Origin: Cellulosilyticum lentocellum DSM 5427
GTDB taxonomy: Bacteria; Bacillota; Clostridia; Lachnospirales; Cellulosilyticaceae
Direction: 5' to 3'
DNA length: 64,000 bases
Assembly: GCF_000178835.2 (NCBI RefSeq)
Contig: NC_015275.1
Coordinates: 3,307,001-3,371,000, forward strand
Below the pieces are notes generated by a model. That model made no database searches. It had not been told where the DNA came from and was given only the letters and a program-made list of their open reading frames with translations. Every line of letters begins with the position of its first letter. The first letter of the stretch is position 1. Shown in pieces: positions 8,443 through 17,823 of the stretch. Made by a program: the position numbers and the translations under genes.

Positions 8443-9183
8443 TTATTTACAAAATTGTTTTACTTTAATCAACAACTGCTGTTTTTCTTCTTCAAATTGC
8501 TTTTTTCTATTCACATTAGCCCCTGAAGGGTGTGGGAAACCCAGTAGGCATTTATTTCCATCCACTTTGCCCTTAGCAATTAAGCCCTTAATCACTTCTT
8601 CTACACATCTGCCTAATGGTATAATAAGTGCTTCTTGCATTACTTCTATTTGTGGGTAGAAATGTGCTTCTACATAGCTCATTAAAAAGTCACTTTTTAA
8701 TAGCTGCGGGCTATGCCCTGTATAATTTTTACCTTTTACAAACGCTGCAAAAGGAATCATAGATGTGGTATGCAATAAGTCTTCTCTTTCATCAAAAAGT
8801 ACCTTGGCACTTTCAACTCCCAAGCCATTTGGTAAGTCTAACGCTTCTAGCATTTCACCTACATTTTTTCTAAGTACTCCTGCTAGGCGTCCTTCCTTTT
8901 TACACAAATGGACCATTTCCTCTAAAGGCTTATTTTCTTCTATACATGCTCTAGCCGTGCTAATAGACTTACTCATCTGAGTAAAGCCTGGTGTAATACC
9001 TATAATAAATACTTTTGCTCTTGGATTCATGTATTCATTGTGCGTGCAATAATAAAGCTCTATCTCTTTTTCGGCTTCTACTAAAAGCTCCGGTATCATC
9101 AATTCTTCTCTCGTATAACTTGCTTTTAAGGGAAGCTTATTCATTATTTCATAGTAGTCTTTTATATTAGGTAAATGCTTCAT
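8443..9183 (-). CDS. Uracil-DNA glycosylase-like family protein
   Basis: The 246-residue protein shows the two signature segments of the UDG superfamily: a GITPG motif at residues 62-66 (motif 1, GxxPG) and GFPHPSGAN near residue 220 (motif 2, HPSxxN). Members remove uracil or other damaged bases, or bind such sites. The overall sequence is not a canonical family 1 Ung, so substrate is uncertain. It faces the plus-strand gene through a shared terminator. The next plus-strand transcription unit encodes a radical SAM pair also linked to UDG-like proteins, which makes DNA maintenance a sensible guess. Confidence 0.7.
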   Translation of the reverse strand: MKHLPNIKDYYEIMNKLPLKASYTREELMIPELLVEAEKEIELYYCTHNEYMNPRAKVFIIGITPGFTQMSKSISTARACIEENKPLEEMVHLCKKEGRLAGVLRKNVGEMLEALDLPNGLGVESAKVLFDEREDLLHTTSMIPFAAFVKGKNYTGHSPQLLKSDFLMSYVEAHFYPQIEVMQEALIIPLGRCVEEVIKGLIAKGKVDGNKCLLGFPHPSGANVNRKKQFEEEKQQLLIKVKQFCK

Positions 9184-9233
9184 CTCATCTCTACCATCTC
9201 TTTCAAAAATTGCTTTTCCCTCAATGCTTAGTT

Positions 9234-9635
9234 TTATACTTCCGGTGTTAGTTTAACTAATAATATACCTTCATCTGGAATCATTAATCTCAAAATATCT
9301 TCAGAAATATCAATTTCTTCTGCGGTTAAAACACAATAAGCACTATATTTCTCTTCTAACGCCAAAGCTGAAAGAGGTATTTCTAATTTGATTTCTTCTT
9401 CTGTTTTATTAAAACAACTTAAGTAAGTGCCTGTTTGATCCTCACTAGATAGTACTGTTAATTCTTTAGAATCATAAACCATCTTTGTTGTGTCAGTAAT
9501 CTCATAAGCTTTTAAAATAAGCTGCTCTTTAATTGAAGGATATTTTCCTCCCTTTTCAAAAATAGCTTCTAGCTCTTCCTTATTAATACGGCCTTCTACT
9601 ATTGCAAGTGTCTTTGGTAATGTAATATGAATCAT
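9234..9635 (-). CDS. Small protein resembling a glycosidase C-terminal beta-sandwich
   Basis: The product is a 133-residue cytosolic protein without signal or membrane segments. The second half (CFNKTEEEIKLEI ... EGILLVKLTPEV) resembles the beta-sandwich that ends GH27/GH36 alpha-galactosidases, which typically finish with a hydrophobic 'G..LLRL' strand. The catalytic barrel is absent. The start is well supported by AGGGAGGTC. It may be a stand-alone domain or a decayed end of a longer enzyme; I cannot assign a function. Confidence 0.55.
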   Translation of the reverse strand: MIHITLPKTLAIVEGRINKEELEAIFEKGGKYPSIKEQLILKAYEITDTTKMVYDSKELTVLSSEDQTGTYLSCFNKTEEEIKLEIPLSALALEEKYSAYCVLTAEEIDISEDILRLMIPDEGILLVKLTPEV

Positions 9636-9854
9636 ATTCTGACCTCCCTTCTAGTCATGTTAAGTTTAGTATTTAAATTAATGATAATACAATTCTTGCT
9701 TTAAGTAAACATATGAGCCCTTATTCTAAAAATTCATGTCAAAATATCCCTTATTTAATCGTATAAGGTTAATTATCTACAATTATGCTATAACCTTATT
9801 TTTACCCACTAAGACCAATCTATACCTCCTCCTCTTACTTATTTCACTGGCCCC

Positions 9855-9897
9855 TTGTTTATTTGCTTATCTTGGGATATAATAGAACAAATGTTCG
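9855..9897 (+). promoter_or_regulatory. SOS promoter: sigma-A elements with a LexA box
   Basis: TTGTTT (9855-9860) and a perfect TATAAT (9878-9883) are 17 bp apart. GAACAAATGTTC (9885-9896, followed by G) lies directly downstream, over the expected transcript start. It fits the Firmicute LexA/DinR consensus CGAAC-N4-GTTCG except for the first base. Repression by LexA and induction by DNA damage are inferred for the gene at 9925. Confidence 0.87.
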
Positions 9898-9924
9898 ATT
9901 TAATTTTAAAGGTAAGGTGAAATC

Positions 9925-11301
9925 ATGGATATTAAAGAAAAATTAGAAATCCTATCTGATGCAGCAAAATATGATGTCTCTTGCTCCTCTTCTGGCTCTA
10001 ATCGTTCTCCTAAAAAAGGACAACTCGGTTCTACAGAAGCTGCCGGCATTTGCCATAGTTATACCCCTGATGGCCGCTGTATCTCCCTTCTTAAAATTCT
10101 ATTAACCAATTATTGTATTTACGACTGTGCTTATTGCATTAATAAGCGTTCTAATAATGTACGTAGAGCAGCCTTTACAGTAGAGGAGGTGGTATCTCTT
10201 ACTATTAATTTTTATAGACGTAATTATATAGAAGGACTTTTTTTAAGCTCCGCTATTATCAAAGATGCTAATCATACTATGGAAATGCTCACTAGCATTG
10301 TTAAAAAGCTTCGCACCGAACACCACTTCGGCGGTTATATTCACTTAAAAGCTATTCCTGGCGCTAGTGATGAGTTAATTCACGAGGCCGGCCTTCATGT
10401 GGACCGTATGAGTGTTAATATCGAGTTACCTTCTGCCGATTCTTTAAAACTTTTAGCCCCAGACAAGAAAAAAGAAGCTATTTTTAAACCAATGCATGAT
10501 ATACATCAAAATAGCTTAATTCATCTAGAAGAACGTAAAAAGTCTCGCAAAGCTCCTCTTTATGTCCCTGGTGGTCAAAGTACCCAGCTTATTATCGGCG
10601 CTACTCCAGATACAGATTATAATATATTAAATCTAAGTGAGAAGCTTTATAATAAATATGGTTTAAAAAGAGTTTACTATTCGGCTTATACACCGGTTAA
10701 TAAGGGAAAGAACTTACCAGAACTAACCCAGCCACCTACACTTAGAGAACATAGGCTTTATCAAGGAGATTGGTTACTTAGACTTTATGGTTTTAAGGCG
10801 ACGGAGCTATTAGACGAAGCACATCCTCAATTTGATACTCACCTAGATCCTAAAACCTCTTGGGCCCTTAATCATTTAGAACAGTTTCCTGTAGAGATTA
10901 ATAGTGCGCCTTATCAAATGCTATTACGAGTTCCTGGTATTGGCATTCGTGGTGCACAAAAAATTATGAGTAGTAGGCGTATTGCACCTCTGCATTATGA
11001 AGACTTACGCAAATTGGGGATTGTTCTTAAAAGGGCTCAGTACTTTATTACTTGTAACACTAAATATTATGGCAAGGTGGATATGCAGGAAGATAAGATT
11101 AAACGACTATTAATTCCTCAAGATGCTTATTATGATGAAACAGCACCTTATGAGCAGCTCAGTTTATTTAACTTCCAAACACCACCGCCAGATAAAATGA
11201 TCACATCACCTACCTCAGCTCTTTTACTACCTAAAACAGTCGGTATCAAACAGCATATTTTACTATCTGATACGCCCACAGCTTTAACTGGTGAATTATA
11301 A
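9925..11301 (+). CDS. Putative DNA modification/repair radical SAM protein
   Basis: The 458-residue protein has a CX3CX2C cluster (Cys64, Cys68, Cys71) that binds the radical SAM 4Fe-4S centre, and a C-terminal helix-hairpin-helix (LLRVPGIGIRGAQKI) of the kind that binds DNA. It fits the TIGR03916 family, typically found next to a TIGR03915 protein, as here 22 bp downstream. The family is thought to act in DNA repair or modification; the reaction is unknown. The ATG follows AAGGTG. The LexA box in the promoter supports a damage-response role. Confidence 0.88.
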   Translation: MDIKEKLEILSDAAKYDVSCSSSGSNRSPKKGQLGSTEAAGICHSYTPDGRCISLLKILLTNYCIYDCAYCINKRSNNVRRAAFTVEEVVSLTINFYRRNYIEGLFLSSAIIKDANHTMEMLTSIVKKLRTEHHFGGYIHLKAIPGASDELIHEAGLHVDRMSVNIELPSADSLKLLAPDKKKEAIFKPMHDIHQNSLIHLEERKKSRKAPLYVPGGQSTQLIIGATPDTDYNILNLSEKLYNKYGLKRVYYSAYTPVNKGKNLPELTQPPTLREHRLYQGDWLLRLYGFKATELLDEAHPQFDTHLDPKTSWALNHLEQFPVEINSAPYQMLLRVPGIGIRGAQKIMSSRRIAPLHYEDLRKLGIVLKRAQYFITCNTKYYGKVDMQEDKIKRLLIPQDAYYDETAPYEQLSLFNFQTPPPDKMITSPTSALLLPKTVGIKQHILLSDTPTALTGEL

Positions 11302-11323
11302 TGATTATTTTTAGGAGGTCTTT

Positions 11324-12064
11324 ATGATTGATTATTTATATGATGGCACCTTTGATGGCTTACTAACTGCCATTTTTTATGGTTATGGAGAACGTGAAGA
11401 AGTCCATATTTATAAATCTCAGCTTTATGCTCCTTCTTTTTTTACTTCTCCCAAAACTATTGTAACGGAAGCTGAAAAAGCTGATCGGGTTTATACTAGC
11501 ATTCATGATAAGCTTTCTACTTCTACTTTAGAAAATGTTTATTGTGCCTACTTAAGTGAAGAAGAAGGCGTTGAAACGCTTATCTTAAACTACCTTAAAC
11601 TCTGCTATCGTTATACAGACAGGATCAATTTAGCCAAAAACAATGACATTATTCGTGCTATGGATCTGGCTGTAAAACACGTCCGCTTTGAAGCCCATCG
11701 CTATGTTGGTTTTGTTCGCTTTAAAGAAATACGTCCTATGCTATTTTATGCTCAGATTGAACCTGACCATCATATTTTACCTTTATTAATAGAGCATTTT
11801 GAAAAGCGCTTTTCTGATCAATGCTTTATGATTCACGATGTAAAGCGCTCAGAAGTGATTGTTTATAACCAAAAGGAAATCTTTATCCAACAGCTTACGC
11901 CTCATGAGGCCGAGGTACTTCTAAGGACACAAATAGATGATCCATTTGAAAAACTCTTTAAAGCTTACTATACTTCTACTACTATTCCTGAGCGTATTAA
12001 TATCAAAAGACGTAATGCTTATATGCCTAGACGCTATTTTAAACATTTAGTTGAATTACAATAA
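11324..12064 (+). CDS. TIGR03915-type DNA metabolism protein
   Basis: This 246-residue partner of the upstream radical SAM protein begins IDYLYDGTFDGLLTAIFYGY and ends RRNAYMPRRYFKHL. Both ends match the family of putative DNA metabolism proteins that co-occur with TIGR03916 and in some bacteria are fused to a UdgX-type uracil-DNA-binding domain. That fused domain is missing here. AGGAGG precedes the start, and it is probably co-transcribed from the SOS promoter. Biochemical activity is unknown. Confidence 0.85.
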   Translation: MIDYLYDGTFDGLLTAIFYGYGEREEVHIYKSQLYAPSFFTSPKTIVTEAEKADRVYTSIHDKLSTSTLENVYCAYLSEEEGVETLILNYLKLCYRYTDRINLAKNNDIIRAMDLAVKHVRFEAHRYVGFVRFKEIRPMLFYAQIEPDHHILPLLIEHFEKRFSDQCFMIHDVKRSEVIVYNQKEIFIQQLTPHEAEVLLRTQIDDPFEKLFKAYYTSTTIPERINIKRRNAYMPRRYFKHLVELQ

Positions 12065-12068
12065 AAAG

Positions 12069-12102
12069 AGAGAGGGCATTGCAGATTAATAGTTCCCTCT
12101 CT
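12069..12102 (+). terminator. Possible terminator after the radical SAM pair
   Basis: An 8-bp stem (AGAGAGGG with CCCTCTCT) and an 18-base loop are followed by TTCTTATCTT. The loop is long and the T tract broken, so this is only a weak candidate. Confidence 0.4.
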
Positions 12103-12129
12103 TTCTTATCTTACCCCTTCATGGTCCTT

Positions 12130-12618
12130 TTAAAGAATATTATCTTTTCCTATGTTATGTGATAAAATCTCTAATGTACTTTGCTTCATTGACTCACCTT
12201 TTACTGAGCCACAAAGCTGAGATAATATGATGGGCTTAATATCCCTATCAAATAAATTAAAAGCTGTAGCCATGATGCTACCTTCCATATTGAGTCCAGC
12301 AATATACACCTGCTTTAACTCATTTTTCTTTAAAAGCTTTTTGACATCTTCTGTTAAAGCTGTATAAGTAGATTTCATAATCACAATATCTGCTAATTCT
12401 CCTATGCCCTCCACTAACTTGGTTTTTGGACTAAGCATGGTCATTTCCTTCATATTTAATTCTGTTTGATATAAAGAATCAACCTTATTGATAAAACGCG
12501 TTGCTATAATTAAATCATAGTCGTAATTCTTAACATGTTTTATAATATCTTCTGGAATTTGCTTGGTGTTTTCATTGATAAAACCACCTTGTACATCAAT
12601 AATTAAAAGTAACTTCAT
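12130..12618 (-). CDS. Isochorismatase-like protein with serine in place of the nucleophile
   Basis: The 162-residue protein has the isochorismatase-family fold signature, with LLIIDVQGGF at the start (acidic member of the triad) and a lysine in IMKSTYTA. In the segment that normally reads GxxTDxCVxATA, the protein has GLNMEGSIMATA, so the usual catalytic cysteine aligns with serine. It may be a binding protein or use different chemistry. The neighbour 15 bp upstream is a secreted protein with no evident link. Start and ribosome binding site (GAGGAG) are normal. Confidence 0.75.
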   Translation of the reverse strand: MKLLLIIDVQGGFINENTKQIPEDIIKHVKNYDYDLIIATRFINKVDSLYQTELNMKEMTMLSPKTKLVEGIGELADIVIMKSTYTALTEDVKKLLKKNELKQVYIAGLNMEGSIMATAFNLFDRDIKPIILSQLCGSVKGESMKQSTLEILSHNIGKDNIL

Positions 12619-12633
12619 TGTTGTCTCCTCCTC

Positions 12634-14268
12634 TTATTTCCAAAGTGAACTTGGAATAAAGCCAAATAATACAGGTGCTGAAGAACCATTTGGCAATGTG
12701 TATACTATTTCTGCACCTTCGCCTTGTGGAATTTTTCCAATAAGGGCGGCTAACTTTTTAGAACTTAGAATCTCTTCGTCTGGTACGTTAAACACTTTTG
12801 TTTTATTCCATTTAACTGCACCTAAATAAGCGCCTCCTCTGGCATTTAAAATAACACCTATATCCTCTGTATTTTTAACTTCAATGGTAATAGGTAAACC
12901 ATAATTCCCTTGATTTCTAATAGTCTCTCCTGTTAAAGCATCTACGCCTTCTAACCATTCTTCTTTTTCTCTGCCTACCACAAGCTTCGTTGGATCTTTG
13001 ATGCCACTTACATCTACGACATACTTTCTCTCAATAATATTGAAAGTACCTCTTACATGATTATCTCTTGGTAATACTTGAAGCTTAGAAACATTGCTTA
13101 AATCTGACTTTTCATCCATGATCACAACAGTCCAAGTGACTTTACCTGTACTATTAAAATCAAATAAACCAGAAATAATTTCTCCATTTTCCCAAGCTTT
13201 CTTCGCCCCGCTATCATAAACACATACAGTCTCACCTGGTTTAAGTACATAATCTTTATTAGCTTTTCCTTTAAAATACTGATTAACTGAGCTTTGCCCT
13301 GTTTTTAAAATATTGCTATGAGGTCCTAAGATAGCTTCATTGCTAATGGTCAAAGTAAGGTCCGTTGTTTCTTTCGAAGTCGCTAAAATGACTAGCTTTT
13401 TGGGTAATCCAGTTGCATTCTTATGATGAACTGTCATAATCCCTTTGCCACTACTTGTATCTCTATAAAGAATACCACTCGAAGGAACACTTTCTGGTGA
13501 GTTACTCATGATTAAGGTCCCTGGTATATCCTGCACTTCTACCTTTAAGGCTTCATCAAAGGTATTGTAATCCTTGTCAATATAGCCTTCTATTAAATCA
13601 CCCTGTCTGCCCTTATTGAAAAGATAATAACCATTTCTCACTATCTCTTCTTGCCCAATGGTAATATAGCAAGTTTTCTTATTTGACCAATGCCCCCATT
13701 CATCCTGCATTTCTAAAGTAATCTCATATTTACCTGGCTTTTTCAAATAATTAGGTTTCCCAGAGGTTAAATAACCATTTGTGGTTAAGTTTCTATATCG
13801 CCACCTTTGACTTTTTAAATTAATGTCATTGGGATTATCATACTCATATATGAATTGTATTTTTTCACCTATTGCATATGTACTTTTTTCTGTTGTAAAG
13901 GTTTTTAGTATAAATGGCCTTGGTGCTGTGATTTTTACTTTCTTTCCTATAAAGTCACTCCACACACCATTGACATCTTTAACTCTTAAGTAAAGCGTAT
14001 ATTCTCCTTGTTTTATATTATTCATTAAACTTTTGGCATTACTACTTGTTTTTTGTTTACCATCAATAATGATTTTCCATTCCTTTTTAACAATCTTTAG
14101 TCCACTAGGACTATAGCTCGATTCAATTACCTCTATAGGTTCACCCTCTTGATAAGTTGTTTTGCCTAAAGCAAATTGAGCGACTGGTTTTTGAATTTCC
14201 CCGTAAAGTAATAAGGGAAATAACATACTTATTATAAGTACTATGGTTATTGTTTTAATCTTATTCAT
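12634..14268 (-). CDS. Secreted protein with Ig/PKD-like domains
   Basis: The 544-residue protein has an N-terminal signal peptide (residues 1-23) and no later membrane segment or LPXTG motif. Two similar segments (about 28-115 and 120-205) each hold a 'YQEGE/YAIGEKI' strand and a late 'GVWSDF/GHWSNK' strand, typical of PKD or Ig-like beta-sandwiches. The remainder is beta-rich without a recognised catalytic motif. It may be a surface or matrix protein. I know no named family for the C-terminal half. Confidence 0.65.
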   Translation of the reverse strand: MNKIKTITIVLIISMLFPLLLYGEIQKPVAQFALGKTTYQEGEPIEVIESSYSPSGLKIVKKEWKIIIDGKQKTSSNAKSLMNNIKQGEYTLYLRVKDVNGVWSDFIGKKVKITAPRPFILKTFTTEKSTYAIGEKIQFIYEYDNPNDINLKSQRWRYRNLTTNGYLTSGKPNYLKKPGKYEITLEMQDEWGHWSNKKTCYITIGQEEIVRNGYYLFNKGRQGDLIEGYIDKDYNTFDEALKVEVQDIPGTLIMSNSPESVPSSGILYRDTSSGKGIMTVHHKNATGLPKKLVILATSKETTDLTLTISNEAILGPHSNILKTGQSSVNQYFKGKANKDYVLKPGETVCVYDSGAKKAWENGEIISGLFDFNSTGKVTWTVVIMDEKSDLSNVSKLQVLPRDNHVRGTFNIIERKYVVDVSGIKDPTKLVVGREKEEWLEGVDALTGETIRNQGNYGLPITIEVKNTEDIGVILNARGGAYLGAVKWNKTKVFNVPDEEILSSKKLAALIGKIPQGEGAEIVYTLPNGSSAPVLFGFIPSSLWK

Positions 14269-14521
14269 AGAATCCTCGTTATCGTATCATTCATAATAGA
14301 TTTTTATATTTTATGAGATGTCCTCTTTTATTATACACTATATCGGCTAGCTTGTTATATAAATCAACCTAAATCTTCCTTTTTTCTACCTTTACTAAAA
14401 ATAAAATGAGAATTATATTTGATAGGTTGCATTTAAGAATCATTTAAGGTTACTATGTTATCATAAATAAAATGAAATCATCTATTCTAATATGGATACA
14501 GACGAAAGGAGCTTACAGATT

Positions 14522-15196
14522 ATGAATCTATTAGTTATAGAAGATGAGGTCCGCTTAGCAGAAGCCTTAGTTCAGATTTTACAAAAAAACAAATATGCAG
14601 CCTTAGCAGCTTATGATGGTATTACTGGCCTTGATCATGCTTTAACAGGTATCTATGATGTCATTATACTAGATATTATGCTCCCTAAATTAAATGGTTT
14701 AGAAGTCCTTAAACAACTTAGAGAACAAAAGATTCAAACACCTGTTATTTTACTTACTGCCAAAGATGAAGTATCTGATAGGGTTAAGGGCCTTGACCAT
14801 GGTGCTGATGATTATCTCACCAAACCCTTTGCTACTGATGAACTTTTAGCACGTATAAGAGCACTCGGTAGAAGACGTGGTGAACTTATTTGTGACGATA
14901 CGCTTCATTTTGAAGATATTTCATTAAACCTTTCTACTTATGAACTCAGCTGTGGAAGTAAAACCGTTCGTTTAGGACTCAAAGAATTTCGCATCTTAGA
15001 GTTTCTTATTCGCCATGGCCAACATATTGTAAGCAAAGAAGAACTACTTGAAAAAATATGGGGCTTTGATTCAGAAGCTGAATATAATCATGTAGAGGTT
15101 TATATTTCTTTTCTTCGCAAAAAACTTTCTCATATTCATTCAAAGGTAGGTATTCAAACAGTTCGTGGTGTCGGCTATCGTTTAGGAGGTGAATAA
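14522..15196 (+). CDS. OmpR/PhoB-family response regulator
   Basis: The receiver domain (about 1-115) has the acidic pair in IEDEV, phospho-acceptor Asp51 (IILDIMLP) and the KPF switch lysine. A winged-helix DNA-binding domain follows, ending VRGVGYRLGG. The upstream in-frame ATG at 14492 would add ten residues; the ATG at 14522 lies ten bases after AAAGGAG and gives the standard MNLLVIEDEV start. The kinase gene follows with no gap (TAAATG), so the two form a two-component pair. The regulated genes are not known. Confidence 0.93.
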   Translation: MNLLVIEDEVRLAEALVQILQKNKYAALAAYDGITGLDHALTGIYDVIILDIMLPKLNGLEVLKQLREQKIQTPVILLTAKDEVSDRVKGLDHGADDYLTKPFATDELLARIRALGRRRGELICDDTLHFEDISLNLSTYELSCGSKTVRLGLKEFRILEFLIRHGQHIVSKEELLEKIWGFDSEAEYNHVEVYISFLRKKLSHIHSKVGIQTVRGVGYRLGGE

Positions 15197-16459
15197 ATGC
15201 TTAAGAAACTAAAAGCTCGCTTTTTACTCATTACGATGTCGCTTATTGCAGTGGTATTGCTTGTTATTTTTAGCGGCATTTATTTTTTCATGGCACAAAG
15301 TGAAAAAAATTCTTCTCTTAATAACATGCGCAATCTAGCAAAAGCTGATCAATTTTCTTTTCGTCATGAACCTCCTATGTTTCAAGATCCTAATTATCGG
15401 CCTAAACCTGAAATGCCTCGTTTAGGAGATGATAGCTTTCTTGTACGCATTTCAAGTAGCGATGAAGTCATTCAAATCGTGCCGCCTTTTGAATCTCAAG
15501 AGCAACTAGCACAAATTCCTACTTTCGTGGAACTAGCAGAAGCACAAGATACTATGGAAGGTATTATTCTTGTTAACTCAACAGAAGTACGATTTTTAAA
15601 ACAAATGACAGATACCGGTAAGGTTATTGTTTTCTCTGATCGCAGCCAGGAATTAAACACCTTAAATCGTCTCCTCATGATCTGTTTACTTATTGGCTTT
15701 TTAAGCTTTACCCTTCTTTTTGTCATTACGCTTTACTTAGCACAATGGGCCATTAAGCCTGTTGCTAAAGCTTGGGAAAAGCAAAAGCAGTTTGTGGCAG
15801 ATGCTTCTCATGAGCTCAAAACACCCCTTACTGTCATTGCTACTAATACAGATGTTGTTCTCAGTAATCCTTTTGACTACGTAGAAAATCAAAGTAAATG
15901 GCTCCACTACATTAAAACTGAAACAGAACGTATGACTAAACTTGTTAATGACCTACTTTATTTAGCTAAAGTGGATGATGATGAAGCGCTTCTCCATCAA
16001 TCTGAATTTAATATCAGTGAAGCTTTTACTAATGTTTGCTTACCTTTTGAGTCTATTATCTTTGAATCTAATAAGCATTTTCATATGGATATCACACCTG
16101 ACCTTCTTGTTTATGGAGATGAAAATCGTTTAAAACAACTAGCCATTATTTTACTGGATAATGCCATTAAGAATGCCAATGAAGCTGGTGATATTTACTT
16201 TTCTCTGAGGCGTGATGCTTCGAAAAACAAACTTGTTTTTTCTGTAACTAATACAGGCCCTGGTATTCCTGTAGAACATCACAATAAAATCTTTGAGCGC
16301 TTTTACCGTGTAGACCCTTCTAGGGCCCGCGAAACTGGCGGGTATGGACTAGGCTTATCTATTGCTAAATCTATTGTTACCCAACATGCAGGTAGCATTG
16401 AAGTACAAAGTACCTTAGAAGGTCCTACTACTTTCTTAGTGATTCTTCCTATGAAGTAA
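15197..16459 (+). CDS. Sensor histidine kinase, partner of the upstream regulator
   Basis: This 420-residue membrane kinase has transmembrane segments at about 11-32 and 158-183 that frame an extracellular domain of roughly 125 residues. The H-box is ASHELKTPL (His205), the N-box DNAIKNA, and the G-boxes NTGPGIP and GLGLSIAKS. No clear HAMP domain is seen. Its ATG abuts the regulator stop codon, and GGAGGTG lies inside the regulator's last codons. The extracellular Pro-rich stretch (PMFQDPNYRPKPEMP) is unusual, and the ligand is unknown. Confidence 0.92.
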   Translation: MLKKLKARFLLITMSLIAVVLLVIFSGIYFFMAQSEKNSSLNNMRNLAKADQFSFRHEPPMFQDPNYRPKPEMPRLGDDSFLVRISSSDEVIQIVPPFESQEQLAQIPTFVELAEAQDTMEGIILVNSTEVRFLKQMTDTGKVIVFSDRSQELNTLNRLLMICLLIGFLSFTLLFVITLYLAQWAIKPVAKAWEKQKQFVADASHELKTPLTVIATNTDVVLSNPFDYVENQSKWLHYIKTETERMTKLVNDLLYLAKVDDDEALLHQSEFNISEAFTNVCLPFESIIFESNKHFHMDITPDLLVYGDENRLKQLAIILLDNAIKNANEAGDIYFSLRRDASKNKLVFSVTNTGPGIPVEHHNKIFERFYRVDPSRARETGGYGLGLSIAKSIVTQHAGSIEVQSTLEGPTTFLVILPMK

Positions 16460-16483
16460 AGCTTTCAAATAAACTGATTCATC

Positions 16484-16540
16484 ATAATAACCCCAAGTAA
16501 ACAATTGGCACCTTGCTTCTTGTATACTTGGGGTTATTAT
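16484..16540. terminator. Bidirectional terminator between two convergent kinase genes
   Basis: A 16-bp stem (ATAATAACCCCAAGTA at 16484-16499 with 16525-16540) encloses a 25-base loop, with T-rich sequence after it on the plus strand. It separates the convergent genes ending at 16459 and 16542. Confidence 0.8.
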
Positions 16541-16541
16541 T

Positions 16542-17795
16542 TTATTTCATCTTGATAGGTATATCTAATTTAAACGTTGTGCCTTTTTCATAAATAGACT
16601 CTACTTTTAATTTGATGCCCATGGTATAAGCTAAAGATTCTAATAAACTTAAGCCGATGCCACTTCCTTCAATGCCTGCTGCCCTTACTTCACCACTTCG
16701 ATAAAAGCGTTCAAAGATATGAGGGAGTTCTTCTTTTTTTATTCCTATTCCTGTATCGCTTACAACAATCTGAAGACTTTTATCACTTTTAGGTATCACA
16801 CTTAAATGAATTTCATCTCCAGCCTGAGTATATTTCAAGGCATTTTCAATGAGTATGCTGACACACCTTTTCACCTTTATCTGATCCCAATAAACTTGTA
16901 TCGGCTGCCCTGTCTCCGTAAAATGTAGTTTCTTTTCTTGCAATTCACCATAATCTTCATAAAAGCTGTAAATCCCCTTCAGAAAGGTGTTTACTTCAAA
17001 TGTTGATAGCTCCAGTTTACCGCCTACATCTTCCTTTGACATCAAAAATAAATCACTATTTAACTTTTCTAGTCCTCTGAGTTCCTCCATCATCTGTGAG
17101 AGCTCTTCGAAATGTGCCTCTATCGTTTCATTGTTATGTCTCGCTAATAACTCAAGTCTTCCTTTCATAATCGCTAGCGGTGTCCTCATTTCATGAGAAG
17201 CATGTTGAATAAACATCACTTGTTTATCATAAGCTCTTTTAAGTGGCTTTAAAGTAATAGTTGCTAAATAGTACCCAAGCCCTAGTACAATAAAAATAAC
17301 AATCCCTCCAGCCATTAACAAAGCTAAACGTAGTTCTTTTGCTTTCATGACTTCTGTATCTACATTTAAAAGTAATTCTACTCTCAAATCTTGCGTAGAA
17401 AAGGTAATGCCTCTATAGGTATGTCCATCATCCTTAAGGGTTACTATCTTATCTTGTGAGCCTGCTGGAAACTGTGGGTATGGATTGGAACCTACATAAG
17501 GGTGAGGACTCCCTTTTATCAAAACATCTTGTTTCCACACAAAGCTAATGAGATTTTGTGCAAGTGGAACTGGCATAACCACTTCCGTTACCTGATCTTC
17601 TTTTAAGATAACCTTTATATCATTGATTGTCATATTTTTATGAGTGAGTAATTGTTGATCTATACTTCGATAAAGATTTCTATCAAAAATGCTGCTAGTG
17701 ACAATAGCAAAGATTATAAGAACCCCTATAACAATCTCCAGACTTGTTACTACAATTCTTCTTCTCGTTTGACGAAAAATATTCTTTGTTTGCAT
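16542..17795 (-). CDS. Sensor histidine kinase without an adjacent regulator
   Basis: This 417-residue membrane kinase has transmembrane helices at about 13-34 and 156-180, H-box ASHEMRTPL (His201), N-box ENALKYT, and G-boxes DTGIGIK and GSGIGLSLLES. No response regulator gene adjoins it on its own strand. The gene upstream, 28 bp away, encodes a DHHW O-acetylation protein, so the kinase may be the last gene of that operon. It may use the regulator at 14522 or one elsewhere. Confidence 0.9.
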   Translation of the reverse strand: MQTKNIFRQTRRRIVVTSLEIVIGVLIIFAIVTSSIFDRNLYRSIDQQLLTHKNMTINDIKVILKEDQVTEVVMPVPLAQNLISFVWKQDVLIKGSPHPYVGSNPYPQFPAGSQDKIVTLKDDGHTYRGITFSTQDLRVELLLNVDTEVMKAKELRLALLMAGGIVIFIVLGLGYYLATITLKPLKRAYDKQVMFIQHASHEMRTPLAIMKGRLELLARHNNETIEAHFEELSQMMEELRGLEKLNSDLFLMSKEDVGGKLELSTFEVNTFLKGIYSFYEDYGELQEKKLHFTETGQPIQVYWDQIKVKRCVSILIENALKYTQAGDEIHLSVIPKSDKSLQIVVSDTGIGIKKEELPHIFERFYRSGEVRAAGIEGSGIGLSLLESLAYTMGIKLKVESIYEKGTTFKLDIPIKMK

Positions 17796-17823
17796 GGTTC
17801 TTATAATCTCCTACTTACTGAAC

